Positions 12,649 through 25,384 of a stretch of 64,000 nt of DNA are shown one piece after another; positions within the stretch are counted from its first letter, which is position 1; every line of letters begins with the position of its first letter. Position numbers and translations under genes: made by a program. This DNA comes from Liolophura sinensis (lineage: Eukaryota; Mollusca; Polyplacophora; Chitonida; Chitonidae). The stretch is taken from positions 63,834,984 through 63,898,983 of the forward strand of contig NC_088300.1 in assembly GCF_032854445.1 (NCBI RefSeq). Direction: 5' to 3'. A model generated the notes under the pieces. The model made no database searches. It was given only the letters and a program-made list of their open reading frames with translations, and was not told the origin of the DNA.

Positions 12649-14430
12649 CTGAAATGACATGCAAATATCGTTCACACACAAATCAGAGTAACTAACCCTA
12701 TTTGGCCCACATAACAGTAAATCACTACTTATAACTTCATGGAATTTTTTAACAGCCGATTGCCTTGCTCACTCCTGCACGAAATGCGATACAGAAGGTT
12801 GATTATAGTTGCTGAAAAACCATGTGAAGTTACACCTGATTTAATATTTATCTCATCAAAGTTCATATGATTTTTCTTCAACATACAGCAAAGAGATTAG
12901 TCATTGAAAAAGTCCATCAAAGTATAATTATGATTTACTGTATGAATGATTTCTAACAAAACCTGTAGTCCTGTATATGCACCTCTTCAAAATCAAACTA
13001 CAAGGTTTGCAGCTAAATGCAACAAATTCACTTTTATCACAAGAATTTTTTCAGAAATACAATTATGTCAAAAGCACATAATAAACAAATTCATGAAACT
13101 GTACAAGGAAATTTCCCACAAAAAACAGCATACATAACAATTTCCTTGTTGAACTATAGATGGACTCCTGATGCATTCAATTTTCAAAGGATTAATAAAT
13201 CTGAACAACAGTGTTTAATGCAAAGAACACAAAGAAAAAAACATCAAAAAAAACTGATCTTACAGTGTTTGGAAAGAGTGAGCAAGTGCTTGGTGTTTAA
13301 CGTCGTACTCAACAATTTTTCAGTCATATGTGTACAAAGGAGTCCTTAGAGTGCATGTACGTGTAATATGCCTCCTTGTGTTTGCAAAGACAGAGAGATA
13401 TAGACAGTGATGAAGGAAGCCCATAGACACCTAGACCTGTTACTGGTTGAAACTCTATCCTGTCAAACAAAGCCTTCTACCATTATGGTTATAGGTGTGT
13501 ACAAGTAAGAAGCTAAGTCATGTGACTCTGACCTGCTGTTAGATCTTGACACTAACCTAATTGTACCAAATGTCAGCTGAGACATGCGATCAGAACAACA
13601 CTTCTCGTTACATAGGACAGTGTGATGTAAAATTTATTTCAGTGACACACTTTTACTCCTCAAAAAGGCAAATATCCATGAAGTTCAATCACAGTTTGCA
13701 AATTCTCAAGAACCAATGTAAGCTGCACATTAGCTTTTACCGGAATAGTTTAGCAAGAAACATATATGACAAAACCACATGTAATTTTGACACCTTTGCC
13801 AATCTAAATGTTAACTTAAAAAGATACAGAATCAATTCGGATTAGCTGATGTGAGAGATGGGCATGTACAGGCTATGCCTAGCCTAAGCTGAATTTTAGG
13901 TATGGCAGATTCAATCAAGGGTGACCAAGCTTACATGGATTAACCCGGGAAACCCAATATTCACTGTCAGCCAATCAGTGTCGATTCTGTATCCCTTTAA
14001 GATAGGGATTAAACCAACTAAAAGTTACTAGTAAACAACAAGTCTTTACCTGTCAAGCCTACTTCAAACAGGAATTTTATGCATACAATTGAAAGGTAAT
14101 GAGATGAATGTTTTTTTTACTTTTATTTTCCTTTGTTTTTTTGTTTTGTTTTCCAAAACAGATTTTCAAATTTGACAAAATGTAAAAACTAATCCCAAAT
14201 AATAATGATTGTAAGATCTTTGTTTACTGGCATATATATACTTGTTCCTTTCATAGCTTAAAACACCCCACTTAGCCACTACAGTCAGTGTACATAAGTA
14301 TTTGTCACTTCCATAACATTGTGTCATTGTGCTTCGCGAAGTGGATGTGTTTATGTTCAGCTCTATTTACAGACAGAGATATATGTCAATTCTTTGACAT
14401 GAAATAGACTATAACTTGTCATAAATACAT
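12649..14430. other. Intronic or intergenic, SINE tail inside
   Basis: This is probably intron of the minus-strand gene at 10827-12648, but no further exon could be placed. It contains a minus-orientation SINE tail at about 13284-13375 and short low-complexity A-rich tracts. Confidence 0.35.
13284..13375 (-). repeat. SINE family C, 3' end (minus)
   Basis: The reverse strand reads CATATGACTGAAAAATTG, then TTGAGTACGACGTTAAACACC. These match the end of the larger element at 52690-53045. A more decayed relative lies at about 3640-3700. Confidence 0.55.
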
Positions 14431-14479
14431 TCACGACATCATTTCGTCATATGCTCTTACGGTTTGTTTGTAAACTGTT

Positions 14480-14928
14480 TGACAAGATGGGTTGGAAAGG
14501 CAAACAGCCAAGTATGAGGGAGAAAGAAATGATTGTAAAAGTATCATTTGATACTCCATGTATATCAGAGTTGGCACGTATGTTACAACTACCAACATTT
14601 TAAGTAAATTTCGAGAAGACGGTAACGTTGAAAACAAGCCCTGAAGCGAGGGGGTGGGGGAAAAATGTTCACAGTAAGAAATCACACATCTCTTATTCGG
14701 CTTGTGAAATGTTACAGAAGATTAAGTTTGACAGATGTGACCAACAAGCTAAATGAGGGGAAGGGTCATCAATTTTGTCAGAAAACCGTGTCAAGAAAAT
14801 TACAGCAAGCAGGGTACAAAAGACGAGTTGCAAAGAAGAAAATGGTGGTTCGTTAGGTCAACAAGAAAAAGCATGTAAAATGGTGTAAGGAAAGGAGGAA
14901 CTGGACAAATGATCGCGAGTGGAAAAAT

Positions 14929-14935
<7 letters not shown>
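14480..14935 (+). pseudogene. Broken Tc1/mariner-type transposase
   Basis: Plus-strand frames recover the N-terminal DNA-binding half of a Tc1-like transposase: a first helix-turn-helix (REKEMIVKVSFDTP..ISELARML) near 14510-14590, then KTVSRKLQQAGYKRRVAKKK near 14780-14845 and WCKERRNWTNDREWKNV near 14882-14932. There are at least two stops (TAA near 14600 and TAG near 14857) and a frame change, and the catalytic DDE half is absent. The coding relic ends exactly where a TA run begins at 14932, so the break probably arose there. It is inactive. Confidence 0.7.
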
Positions 14936-14968
<33 letters not shown>

Positions 14969-15082
14969 GGTGGCTGGTATATGGCATATATAGGGTTTAC
15001 GGGCTGGTAAGAACTTCTTGTATACATGTAGGTGGCTGGTATCAAGCGTTTATAGGGTTTACAGGCTGGTTTCAAGCGCCTG
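14932..15082 (+). repeat. TA run followed by a ~60-bp tandem duplication
   Basis: (TA)n at 14932-14965 is followed by two copies of a unit starting GTAGGTGGCTGGTAT (14966 and about 15029), each also containing TATAGGGTTTAC and GGCTGGT. The copies differ at several bases. Confidence 0.7.
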
Positions 15083-16311
15083 TGGTATCAGTATATGTAA
15101 GCCACCCTTAGACCTTGGTCTCTGGCTATGTGGGGACGCCCGTAATTACTTCTTCGTTATTAACTTCGTTTTATTAATAAAGTTCTTACATTTCCCATTA
15201 TCTGGCCCATGTAAAAAGTATCTTCCTGTACGAGGGAGTGTATACGATTTGTCACAGCCATTCCATTCTGAGACTCAGAGCTCGCAAATGTTTTGACACG
15301 ATGTTGTGTTGTGAATGTGATCGGCTTACTTTTCGGTGTTCTGCACTATCCCTCACTAACCTACCATACTCTCTCATCTCCCACTCTCACACAAACGGTT
15401 CTGGTCAAATCAACAAAAATCTGAGGTTCTGTAAACACGACAAGAATTACGACAGCAAACTTACCACGGAAAACTAAAACTTGCAGCTTGTGTGTCCCTT
15501 AAACGTCATAACCTAAATGCCATCTTCGTCCTTTGTCGCTAAAACCTTGCTGTGGCGGAGCTCGTCGACGACAGTGATGCAAGATGCAATGAGCGAACGT
15601 TCCTACAAGGTCGTTTCAGGTCATGGACGAGTCCATATTGAATCACATGGGGGAATTAGGTCGGCAAAAGCTCGTCTTTATCTCATAATTCTTATGTTTG
15701 CCATAACATCGTGATAGCAATTAAAGCGTGGCATTTCTATAGTATTATAGAATTTTTACACCGCAGCGAGTGATAAGAAATTGTAAATTCTGAAATTGTG
15801 TCATCACTTATCATTGGACGTTTCTGCCTCATTTTGGGCCATAAGATAAACTGTTCTTTTCGGAGAAACTCGTGGTTCCCCGCGATGACGTATCTCAGCT
15901 TTGAGCAAATCTGAACGAACATCCTGCTCCCATGTTAGATTAAAATAACCCCCTTGTCGTGTACCACTCTATACCAGTGATATGTAAAGGTAACTCCAAT
16001 CCGTCATTGTTTACGGATGTGCAAGACATATGCTGGGAGGAATGTATAGCATTAATTCCAGATATATGTCGCATGTATTCATGCACTCGGCAATAGGTCC
16101 TAAAATAAAACTAAGACCAAAAAAGTAAATAAACAAATAAATCAAGCATTCAATGTTTTGTCAGAAATAATGACGTCTTCAGAACATTATTATTATAGAC
16201 GTTGGGGAGATGATGAAAAGTGCACCACGTACCCAGTGGCACTTTTCGTAGTTTATGACGACACAATATGTCACATGGGTTTATGGTGAAGTGATAGTAG
16301 CTGTAAACAAC
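15083..16311. other. Intergenic, upstream flank of ARL10-like gene
   Basis: No supported gene. Short frames here lack motifs. The right part is the likely promoter side of the ARL10-like gene starting at 16312. Confidence 0.4.
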
Positions 16312-19300
16312 ATGGCCGCCATGTGGTACACAACAGCAAATTTGAGCAGGACCTCTGCCTTGCTGTTTGTGACGGGGGCGGCGGTTGGTATAACAGCTTA
16401 TATCATTTACCGATTGAGGAAGTTGTCGGAAGAAGAAGAGAATGTCAACACAGAGTCAGACCAGGTTAATACATAATACTATGTTGTTTGACATAGGCCC
16501 TAACGCGATAGTCGGCTCAGTTTCATTTCAATCGTGTGTGTTGTTAGGTGTGGGCCTTGTCTGACATTCCCCCTGACATTCAGGCTAGACATTAAAGTGA
16601 TGTATGCTGTTCTAGTTAAAAGGAGACTGAAAAAAGGAAAGGATAAAATGATAACGATGATATATTTTCCCTAAGAGCTGTGGATGAGGACTGGTTGACC
16701 TCTTCTGGATAATGGATCGAGTTCACCATGTTCATGGCATGCAAATTAATATATATGGTGGACGAATTTGAGTCAAGGGCCTGTGTTGTAATACTTCATA
16801 CAGATTGTCAGTATGAACAGTTTCGTGTTAATACATTGCAAATGTAAAAGTCATAAAAAATAGCTGAGAATTACAATATGTATAGGCACCAGAACAAGTC
16901 CAACAGTGGACTGTATGGGACCAAGAATACCAGAAATTTCTACTATTGATAATCATAATAGTTTGGTATTGGCAGCAGATTTTTTGCCATCGTTTTCTCT
17001 TATTTTCCTCCTTGGTGGAAATCAATATATATAAGTAGCATTGGCTAATAAACTAGAATTTTCGTTTTTTTGATTAGATTGGTGTTTGTATTTGTTTCTT
17101 TGATTGGTGCATTTTTCATTTTTGTAAATTTGTAACTAATGTATTAAATAATACAAGAGATACCTTAACAGCTCTGTGTTCTGACAGGCACAAGGAAGTG
17201 ATGAAGATGAACGGAGAATTGTTGTCTTGGGGCTAGATGGTGCTGGAAAAACTAGCTTACTATCCTTCATGTCTAAGCAAGAAATTGTCCACCAACCAAC
17301 ACCTACAGATGGTTTCAATGTCATGTGTATTCAGAATGAGAACAAAGCCATAAACATATGGGAAGGTAAGACGTTTGAAGGAGCATCTTGATTGGCTATA
17401 GGATGACAAATTTTATTTGTGGAGACCACATTCACACTGTTGCTTGACCAATAAAAGTTGTTTAAACCCTCCACCCTCCACCCACTCCAGTCTCCTCTTG
17501 CTGCAGTTCACTTTAGTTCCATTATATTTTAAATGTCTTTTTAGTACAGCACTTATCGCTAGTCAAATAATGAAATAAATTAAGAACACTGTAGGGAAGG
17601 CTTTCCTTACATGATATTTGTTTTCTTCTTTCAGTTGGAGGATCTGAAAATATCCGAGCATACTGGAAAAACTTTATACAGGACACCAACATCTTGGTGT
17701 TTGTAGTGGATTCTGCCGATAGGAGCAGGGTAGAGGAAGCAGGGAATGCCCTGAAGAGTATACTACGTGAAGAGAAACTAGCCTCTGTCCCTGTCTTAGT
17801 TATCGCAAACAAGCAGGTACGGCAGTGACCTGATAGCTTTACTTCAGACCTTCATTAAAGTGAACATAAAGTCTGCCACTACATATACATAGAAAAAATG
17901 ATATAGGACACAGCTATCGCAGAAAATATGTAAAACATTCTATAAAAGTTTGAAAGCTGAGAAGTTGAAGCTCAGTATTTGGGATATGGCTCTGATGGAC
18001 AATTCACTATCAGTAGCCATGTTGTAGAAGCCCTTATGAACTTGGCCAATCACTAGTGCTGAAAGTGTCGTGTGATAATAGACTCAGGTCAGTGTGGATT
18101 ATTATAGTGGATAGACAGATATCGATGCAATAAATTGGATTCTGCAGTTTTAGTGTTAAACTGATGCATTTTGAACCACACATGTATGAGCAGGGAACTG
18201 AGAACGGCTACTCGTGTAACAATGCGTACATGTTGGCCAGGATGCTGCAGTAACTTGTTAGGGTGAGCTGACAAGAAAAGCAAAGTCAGATTTATTTCAA
18301 AAATATCTTCCCAAAATTTGAATAAAACGGCCCGTTATCAATCAGAAGGTCCTGCTATGTTCAGTAAATTCCGCGAAGTTGGCGCAGCCAGCTTAGTCAA
18401 ATGCTTACAACCATGCAGGACGAGTTTGTGTCCATGAACATCGCCCTGAGCGAGCGAATAACTAAAAACAAAAATCGGTCCTTTGAACACAGAACAGAGC
18501 TGAAACTCTTTGGTTGGGTATCAGGCGTTTTTGTTTGTGTTTTTCTCAAAAGAGGCTAGGTACTTACAATTGTTGGATATTTATGTTGTTAATAAGTGGT
18601 GTCGAATTTTTAAAATATTTTTAGAATATTTCTGGAATGCTACTTTATTAATTAATTGAGCTTTAGTGGCTGACTTTATGTTCACTTTAAGAATATATGT
18701 TCTTTGGACATAACCCAGTCTGAAGCTCCTAAAATGGGGCATAATCTATTGTTTAAATTGAGATTTGATAGAAGTTGCCTTATTTTTATAAAATTCATAA
18801 CTTTTTCATTACCTGGGTTAAAAAATACAAATTCCAAAGGATATGAAAACATGCTTTATTTAATCAACACTTACTCATACAAAATTTCAATACTTTGAAA
18901 GTGCGCGTCATTTGGACACATTAAAGGTCAGTTGTATCTCAAGCATTTCTGTACGACAAGTTATTTGGATATTTTTCATGATTCCAATTAGGTCATTAAT
19001 GTACAAAGGGCAACATTCTGTTGTTACTTACACATTTCTTTTTTCTGTGTGTATTTTTGTTTTATGGGCTTTGTATGAAGATTGAACCTAATGAGTTCTT
19101 GCTATAATACAATGGTGCTATTGCTGCTTGAAGCTACTGTGGTACACAGAATGCTAAAAAAGTACTGGATCACTGTTGGACTGGATATCATTTAATTAAT
19201 ATTTCCAAAATAGAAAAGGTATAAAATTTGTCTTAGAAAATAATATAATATTGCCAAACACAAGCCTGGAAATAAAACTTGGTGCAGGACATAATAGCAA

Positions 19301-19720
19301 GTTTTTCGGCTATTCACATAATTAAAAAAGTTACAATTTTATTTATGTGACAGTTATGTCCTGTATTAGACTTGTCCTGCTGGTAGTTTCCAGGTTTGAA
19401 ACACTGGTGCATTATTGTGGTCATCTGTAAACGATTATCATATTGATGAAAGCCGAGTCTGAGAATCAAACCAAAATCGTTGTTTTACATTTCCATGAGC
19501 AAAACATATTAATACATATATATATTAATCCTTTGGTATTTTTCAGGATGTACCACAAGCACTCAGTAAAGACATTATCATTAAAAAAATGGGACTAAAT
19601 GAAATTCCCGAGAATCACTGCCTGTCTGTCTTGGAGACACAAGTTCCACCAAATGGGGATATCAAAGGTGTTGAAGACGTTAAGCTTCAGCTGCTCTCGA
19701 TATCATCAAGGACTGGTTGA
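16312..19720 (+). CDS. ARL10: ARL10-like membrane-anchored ARF-family GTPase
   Basis: Four exons join in phase: 16312-16464, 17188-17365, 17635-17816 and 19547-19720 (228 aa). I chose ATG 16312 for its strong context (AACATGG); an in-frame ATG at 16255 would add 19 residues. An N-terminal membrane segment (ALLFVTGAAVGITAYIIYRL) and an acidic linker precede the G domain, as in vertebrate ARL10. G1 is GLDGAGKT, the switch-I threonine is in PTPTDGFN, G3 is WEVGGSE and G4 is ANKQD. As in ARL9/ARL10, the usual catalytic Gln after GG is Ser, so hydrolysis is probably weak or altered. The C-terminus is short; another frame across the same bases encodes a better-looking helix (see findings). ARL9 is the alternative name. 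An AATAAA at 19790 could end the message. Confidence 0.88.
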
Positions 19721-20050
19721 AATTTGAAGAGTGAAGTATAAGTATAAAGAAAACTTGGACGAGTGAAGCATGAATCTTAAGGATTATTTAATAAATTAGG
19801 TGACACAAGGTTACATTTGACTCGTAGATCATGACGAATATGAAGAAATTATGCACATTATGTAGTTTCTATTTCCATGACTTTTTATCTGTTTAAAGAT
19901 TCAAGTTTTGAGAACTTGCGTCACATAAATTTACCCGTTGTTTAGTATATAAAATGTGAGGTCACACTAGTACTGCATGCTGCAGCATTTTGAAGTAGGT
20001 TAAAAAATTGGTCTTGCTTTCATACAAGTTTTCTATTTATTTTTGTAAAA

Positions 20051-20173
20051 TATTATTTATTGTTATTTTTGTGGGGTGGAGTAATGGGTTTTGTCTTGTT
20101 TTCAAACAATTTTTGTACTTTTTGGAAAGCAAGTATTATTTATTGTTATTTTTGTGGGGTGGAGTAATGGGTT
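20051..20173 (+). repeat. Direct duplication in ARL10 3' region
   Basis: TATTATTTATTGTTATTTTT followed by GTGGGGTGGAGTAATGGGTT occurs twice, 83 bp apart, with near-perfect identity. It is likely a recent local duplication, possibly in the 3' UTR. Confidence 0.85.
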
Positions 20174-20805
20174 GTTTTGTGCTAGTTTTTAGGGGATTTA
20201 CAAATATAAACTGTGATGTGAAGGTCTTGTGCTCATTATTTTAAAAATATTACATAATTTTCTTATTTGTAAACAAGTAAATGGTTACATAATCTATAAT
20301 ACCATTCCATTCCCTGTGGACACTATAACTTGTGTTCTTTTTTCACAAATATTAATATTTTTTTTAAATTAAAAATATAGCTTACTAATTTCACGTGCTA
20401 TTAGTATTCCATGTTTTTTTCATTGTATATCGGTTTACATGTACTGGTATTAACCTGTACCAATAGGTCAAAAGGGGAGAGTAGATACGAGTTCTCTCTA
20501 GCCAAAAGCCTCATACCGGTAGGTAGTTTTGAGTGAAAGTAAAGACAAATCTCGGCTGAAGAAGTAATACACGACATTTGTTTCCACACCAATTGAAATG
20601 TTCAGATTTTTCTTAGTGTATTAATTCTCTGGAGAAATTAAAAATACTGTTAAGGACTCTTACACTTCACTTAAAAATTGGCAGGTCTACATTAGAATAT
20701 GGTGCGGATATCGTATGATAATTTTACAGCTCTTTGTGGCTGAAGAACAGATTTTGTTATGCACACTGGGAAAATCCAATGAATTCTTTGCCAATAGGTG
20801 TAGAA

Positions 20806-20938
20806 ACGTGTGAATGATCGTGGGTTTTCCTCAGGCTCATTCCGGTTTCCTCCTACAATAATGCTGTCCGCCAACGATGGTATAAGTGAAATATGCCCGA
20901 GTACGGCATAAAATACCAATCTGTCAAATGAATAAACA
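20806..20938 (+). repeat. SINE family A, 3' half
   Basis: Shares ATCGTGGGTTTTCCTC, a CCGGTTTCCTCC block, GTATAAGTGAAATAT and GTACGGCATAAAATACCAAT with the full element at 60327-60594. The head is missing. Confidence 0.75.
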
Positions 20939-23900
20939 CGCGCATATATTTCTCTCTCGTGTAGATATTTTCCAAGCCACATGTCATATTCCGTCATGGT
21001 CTCAAGTCCTGTTGGTACCTGTCGGCCAGTTGAGGACTTTTTGGCTGAAACGATGGCCGTGAGTTTTATTGATGGAGAAAAACGGATTTCCAAGTGCACC
21101 GACCGTTGGCAAATTACTGACAAACTCTCCGCGTTCATGTGAAACTGAGATTTGTTAACAAGGCCGGAAGACAAGTGGTCTTCGGTGAATGTAAGTCTGC
21201 ATAAGCACCCCGAGAAACAGTTCGGCGTCATCAGAGCTCCACAGATATTAAGAGCCGAGAATCGAGAAAAACTGTGCTGCGTGGTTCATTGGTGGCTGGC
21301 AGTCGTAATGTATACATTGTATCGGCCTTCTAATTCATGGAGCTACATCCCGTTACCATCCTAAAGACAGTTCAATGAATCACTCATGCCATGTTAAGAC
21401 TGTACTTAATGTTGATAATAAAAAAAAAACGGATACATGCACACCATGAGAGATCCACGACCAAAACGTTTTGAAAGGATAACATAGGACAAAAATCTGG
21501 CCAGCGTCACGATAGTGTAGTATACTTCATATTTTGCTGGCTGAACGCAATAATGGCTTCTCTCGAAAGTCAATGTCTTTTACCAATGGGAATAAAGCTC
21601 TAGCCCAACGATGAACGGCCAGTGCGTAAAATCGTTCGAAAGTCAGTCATATTCACCAATATTCATAGTCATATTCACGCATATATAGTGGAACCCTCAA
21701 CTCTTGGTGATATGTTTCCTAGCCGATATAAAGCCATATCTTCCCTTTTAACTTTAATCAAGTTTGAAATAAGACTTAACGAGTTTTATTTTCGAGCCTT
21801 TTGAATCAAAGTATGCAAGTCAAAATTTCGACTGACAGTACCGAAAACTAAGTATTGTCAAACGACGTTACCCCATGCAGTTGTTTAGGTACACGCTTGT
21901 TAGGTGTACAAAAACCCTTTCCTTCAATATATGGCAGACGCAAACGGTTTCAAATGCCTTCAAGCTTTGTTCTATATAAAGTCAAGAATAACTTACACAT
22001 ATAAGCCTACATACACATTTGCACGTGTCCAGCACATTCACGATATTTATCCCAGTTTTCTTAGAAGGCCTATTCTCGTTTTAAAAATCATGTTATCCGT
22101 GAAACGTTTCTCATCCGTTTCAGTACCATATACACATTTGAACATGCTGTTTTATATTCGACATAATTTAACTTGCAGTGAACACCTGTGTCACCTTGAA
22201 TGCCCATTGCTCCCATGGACTATATATACCGCTGGAAATTCGCTGAGTAACTCAATGTGACGTGTTATGGTTTAACAGAGACAACTTTCACTTGAAAGTC
22301 CGATCAACTCACCTCAGCTAGGCAATTAACACCGTCATTGGGTCAAAATTAATACAATGGGTCAAAATCTACATATTGTGCAAGGCTGGAAATGAGTAGC
22401 AGGATAAGAACAATGTTATGCACCAAGACGTATTTTGGAAGAACTGTTCGGTAGTTTTGACCTGTATTTAACACTGTTTCAGACGCTCCCTATGCTTAGT
22501 GTAGGAAGGATTGATTACATGCAAATGTACCCTGGCAAGCGGAAAAGCTGAGAAATTGGTTAAGTCCAGCATCAGTATAAACGAAAAAATTACAGCACAA
22601 TTCGATAGTATATACAAAGCGCAAGGGAATAACATGTCAACATCATGTTAAAGAAATGGACACAATGTGAAGTTTAGCATCAGTAAAACATAAGGAAATA
22701 TTATTTGGGGTTCAATTAGAAGATATTAGCACAGCATAGAAGTGTCTATACGTCTAGTTTTCACGTTTCCATTGCCTACTGAAGGAGTTGACGACACAAA
22801 TTATCCAACTTAATCGGGACGGACAGACGTCCGTCATTCCCAAACTCCTGCCCCATAAAATTTTAGCTTTGTTTATATCACTAAGTAAAAATGTTATGAT
22901 TCGACATTATTCGGGCTACAGTAACGATAATTCATATGCTAGGGGACATAACTATGCTGTATACCGAGTTTCTCCTAGCGCAGTTGTCTCCCATACATTA
23001 CTCTGTTGTGCCTAGGATTGCGACAGACCAGTGCGTATGTAAATTTATCAAAAATAAAGTTTTTCAACCCAATTCTAGGTAGCTAACACAATCATTATTG
23101 CTGCTTAGTTACCATAAAATTAAACAGAAATAATTTGCTTAAAAAAATCGGCGTCTATAGTTTATTGGTGAGTGAAAATTCGTAATCAGCTATAACATCC
23201 CACAAAATGTCTGACGTCTTGCACTTGGGTCCTTTGTTACGTGAATGGCTGAAGTTAAAAATACACGGTGAGAAAATAACAACGTGAAGCCCAATTACTG
23301 GTAGTTACCTCAGATCCAGTCCAATGTATTACATGTTATTGCAAAACACAATACAAGTTTTCAATATCTTTTACTGTGTACCTCAAATCTTCATTATATC
23401 TCATTGCCCTATTTCTTCTAATTTTTGGGAAACCGGGTCTGCTCATTATAGCCAATATTTATGTAATTGTAGCAGGAATATTGAGCATCTTTTTTCTCCC
23501 ATCGTTAGATCACCTAATGAACAACGTATTCATATCTTTACATTTCCGAATATATAATATGCAATATTCTATTTTCCTCACTACTAACACTAACTAACTG
23601 TCCCAAAAATTGGAAGAATTAGAGTATATGTACTATGGGGTTGCTAAAGAAATCAAAATTGTTGACATTAGAATTCTATTTGGGTAAGTCCCTGTTCAAA
23701 GAACTCCACATTTTTGTTTAAGTACATGTGAAAGAAAGCAATTTGTTGTCTCTTTGCAAAGGGCTTAGTTGTATCACATACAGTCTCATAACAGTACATA
23801 CTTATTTACACACTATAATCTTGATAACATGATAATCTGAGACAAAATAGGATACACACACAAATACACACACATTCTTGTAGAATTGTGCATTGATTAT

Positions 23901-24042
23901 TAATGCTGGCTAACCAGATCGCGCTTGACCTGTCTTTCACGGACAAAGCACAAACAATGCTCAATTCAACACACTCATTTACATATGCACACTTCTAACA
24001 AACTCTTGGCAGAATTACGCCCAGGCTAAGAACGTACTTTCG

Positions 24043-25384
24043 TCATTTTTGCTTTCCTGTGGTTCCATACATAACTCCAGCTAAAAGTGCTACAACAGTA
24101 AATCCTTGGCCAAATATACGCAGCCTCATCAGTTTCTGTGAATTCCTGCTGCGACCAGCTTTCATCTCTTTCAAACCAAATCCCAGGGCTCCTGCAGTCA
24201 CTAACACACCTACAAATACCCCATAACAACAAAGTATTAGCAACATCAATGTATTAGCAACAACAATGTATTAACAACAACAAAGCATTAGCATTTATTT
24301 CAAGTCTGAATTACCATGTTCTTTATAAATACCAAACAAATGCCTGTATTCAGAGTACAAGAATCTGATATTCAACAGAGCATTCTTCCTCACAAAGAAT
24401 TTACTTGGAAAAATAAAATCTTGACTATTTTTATGCAGGGCCATATCTAGAAGAACACTGAAGGTTCTGATCCCCAACTTTACAGGTGACATTGTAGCCC
24501 TGCAGAAACACAGTTTACAAAGTGCAACTCAAAATGATGGTTTCTGAGAGCTTCTAAGTCTGTGAATGAAGGAAATCAGTATGAAAACTAAATCTTTGTT
24601 GGTAAACCACCATACTTTTGTTCAATTTAATTTACTTGTTAGATTTAATACAGCTTGACTAGGTTGGAAGTAAGAACGTTTTCCAGAACTAAAATAGCTC
24701 TAGATATGGCCCCATTATGATCACTGTATTAATAACTATAGAAGCGTGATCTCTTGTCTGATTTTCAACTTGTTTGCTCTGAAATGAATAATATAATATA
24801 AAGCGAAAGTACGCTTATGTATATGAGTAAGTTTTTCCATGCAGGGGTATATTAATTTTGACATATAGGTGTAATTTTCCACATGTAACCATTAACATGG
24901 TGGAAGACAGTGTGCTTGCAAAATGACCATGCCCAATCATACTGGGTACAGAAATGCTGTACTCATGGAATATTCACAGGGCAAATATACCATTTAGGTG
25001 GAAACTTCTGTCTGGAAAAGTGCTCAGAATGAGTCACGATAGTTTCATTAATCTACTGTACTGAACTTAAGGAAATGACATGCACCAAATCCGCACTTCG
25101 CCCATTTAGTCCTATGTTATTTATTACCCACTCCTCCTTACGAGAAACCCGGATGCTCGAGACTAAGAATACATGACACTAAAAATACAGGGGTATATCG
25201 GATCATGAAAATCATGAAATTTTGGTTACCGGTATATTACCAACTAACCAATGGGAACAAATGGATTTTCCTTCGTTTTGCGGAGCAGCTTTTCCTTCAG
25301 CCCTTCCTCCCTGTACAGTTCTGCCGATGTTGGGGGTGGTAAATACACCAGCTCACTTTGCGGAATATTCCCATCTTTCGACAT
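24043..25384 (-). CDS. HIGD2A: HIG1 domain protein, HIGD2A-like
   Basis: Two exons join in phase 1: 25384-25249 and 24209-24043, giving 100 aa, near the usual ~106 of HIGD2A. Exon 1 (ATG 25384) encodes a short polar N-terminus ending KEKLLRKTKENPFVPIG, the typical entry to the HIG1 domain. Exon 2 gives the first membrane hairpin helix (VLVTAGALGFGLKEM), the conserved RSRNSQKLMRLRIFGQGF loop and the second helix (TVVALLAGVMY). In the family this is an inner mitochondrial membrane protein that helps assemble cytochrome c oxidase and respiratory supercomplexes. The loop pattern NSQ..MR.RI..QGFTV favours HIGD2A over HIGD1. Donor is GTTAGT, acceptor TTTGTAG. It lies head to head with NOP16, 521 bp between start codons, so a shared promoter is likely. 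Confidence 0.9.

Larger units (their letters stand above)
19735..24042. other. 3' flank of ARL10 and intergenic DNA
   Basis: It contains a 40-bp direct duplication (20051-20092 and 20134-20173), a SINE family A tail (20806-20938) and otherwise no supported gene. A minus-strand open frame over 21231-21020 ends at a possible donor (CAG/GTACCA near 21018) but has no recognisable motif and no partner exon, so it is not called. Confidence 0.4.

Noticed and set aside
16255-16311. Upstream ATG as start of the ARL10-like protein
   Set aside because: In frame, but its context is weaker and it would add polar residues before the membrane anchor; kept only as an alternative.
20692-21231. 179-codon minus-strand ORF
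   Set aside because: Its lower half reads through a SINE, the upper half has no family similarity, and no partner exon was found after the possible donor at 21018.
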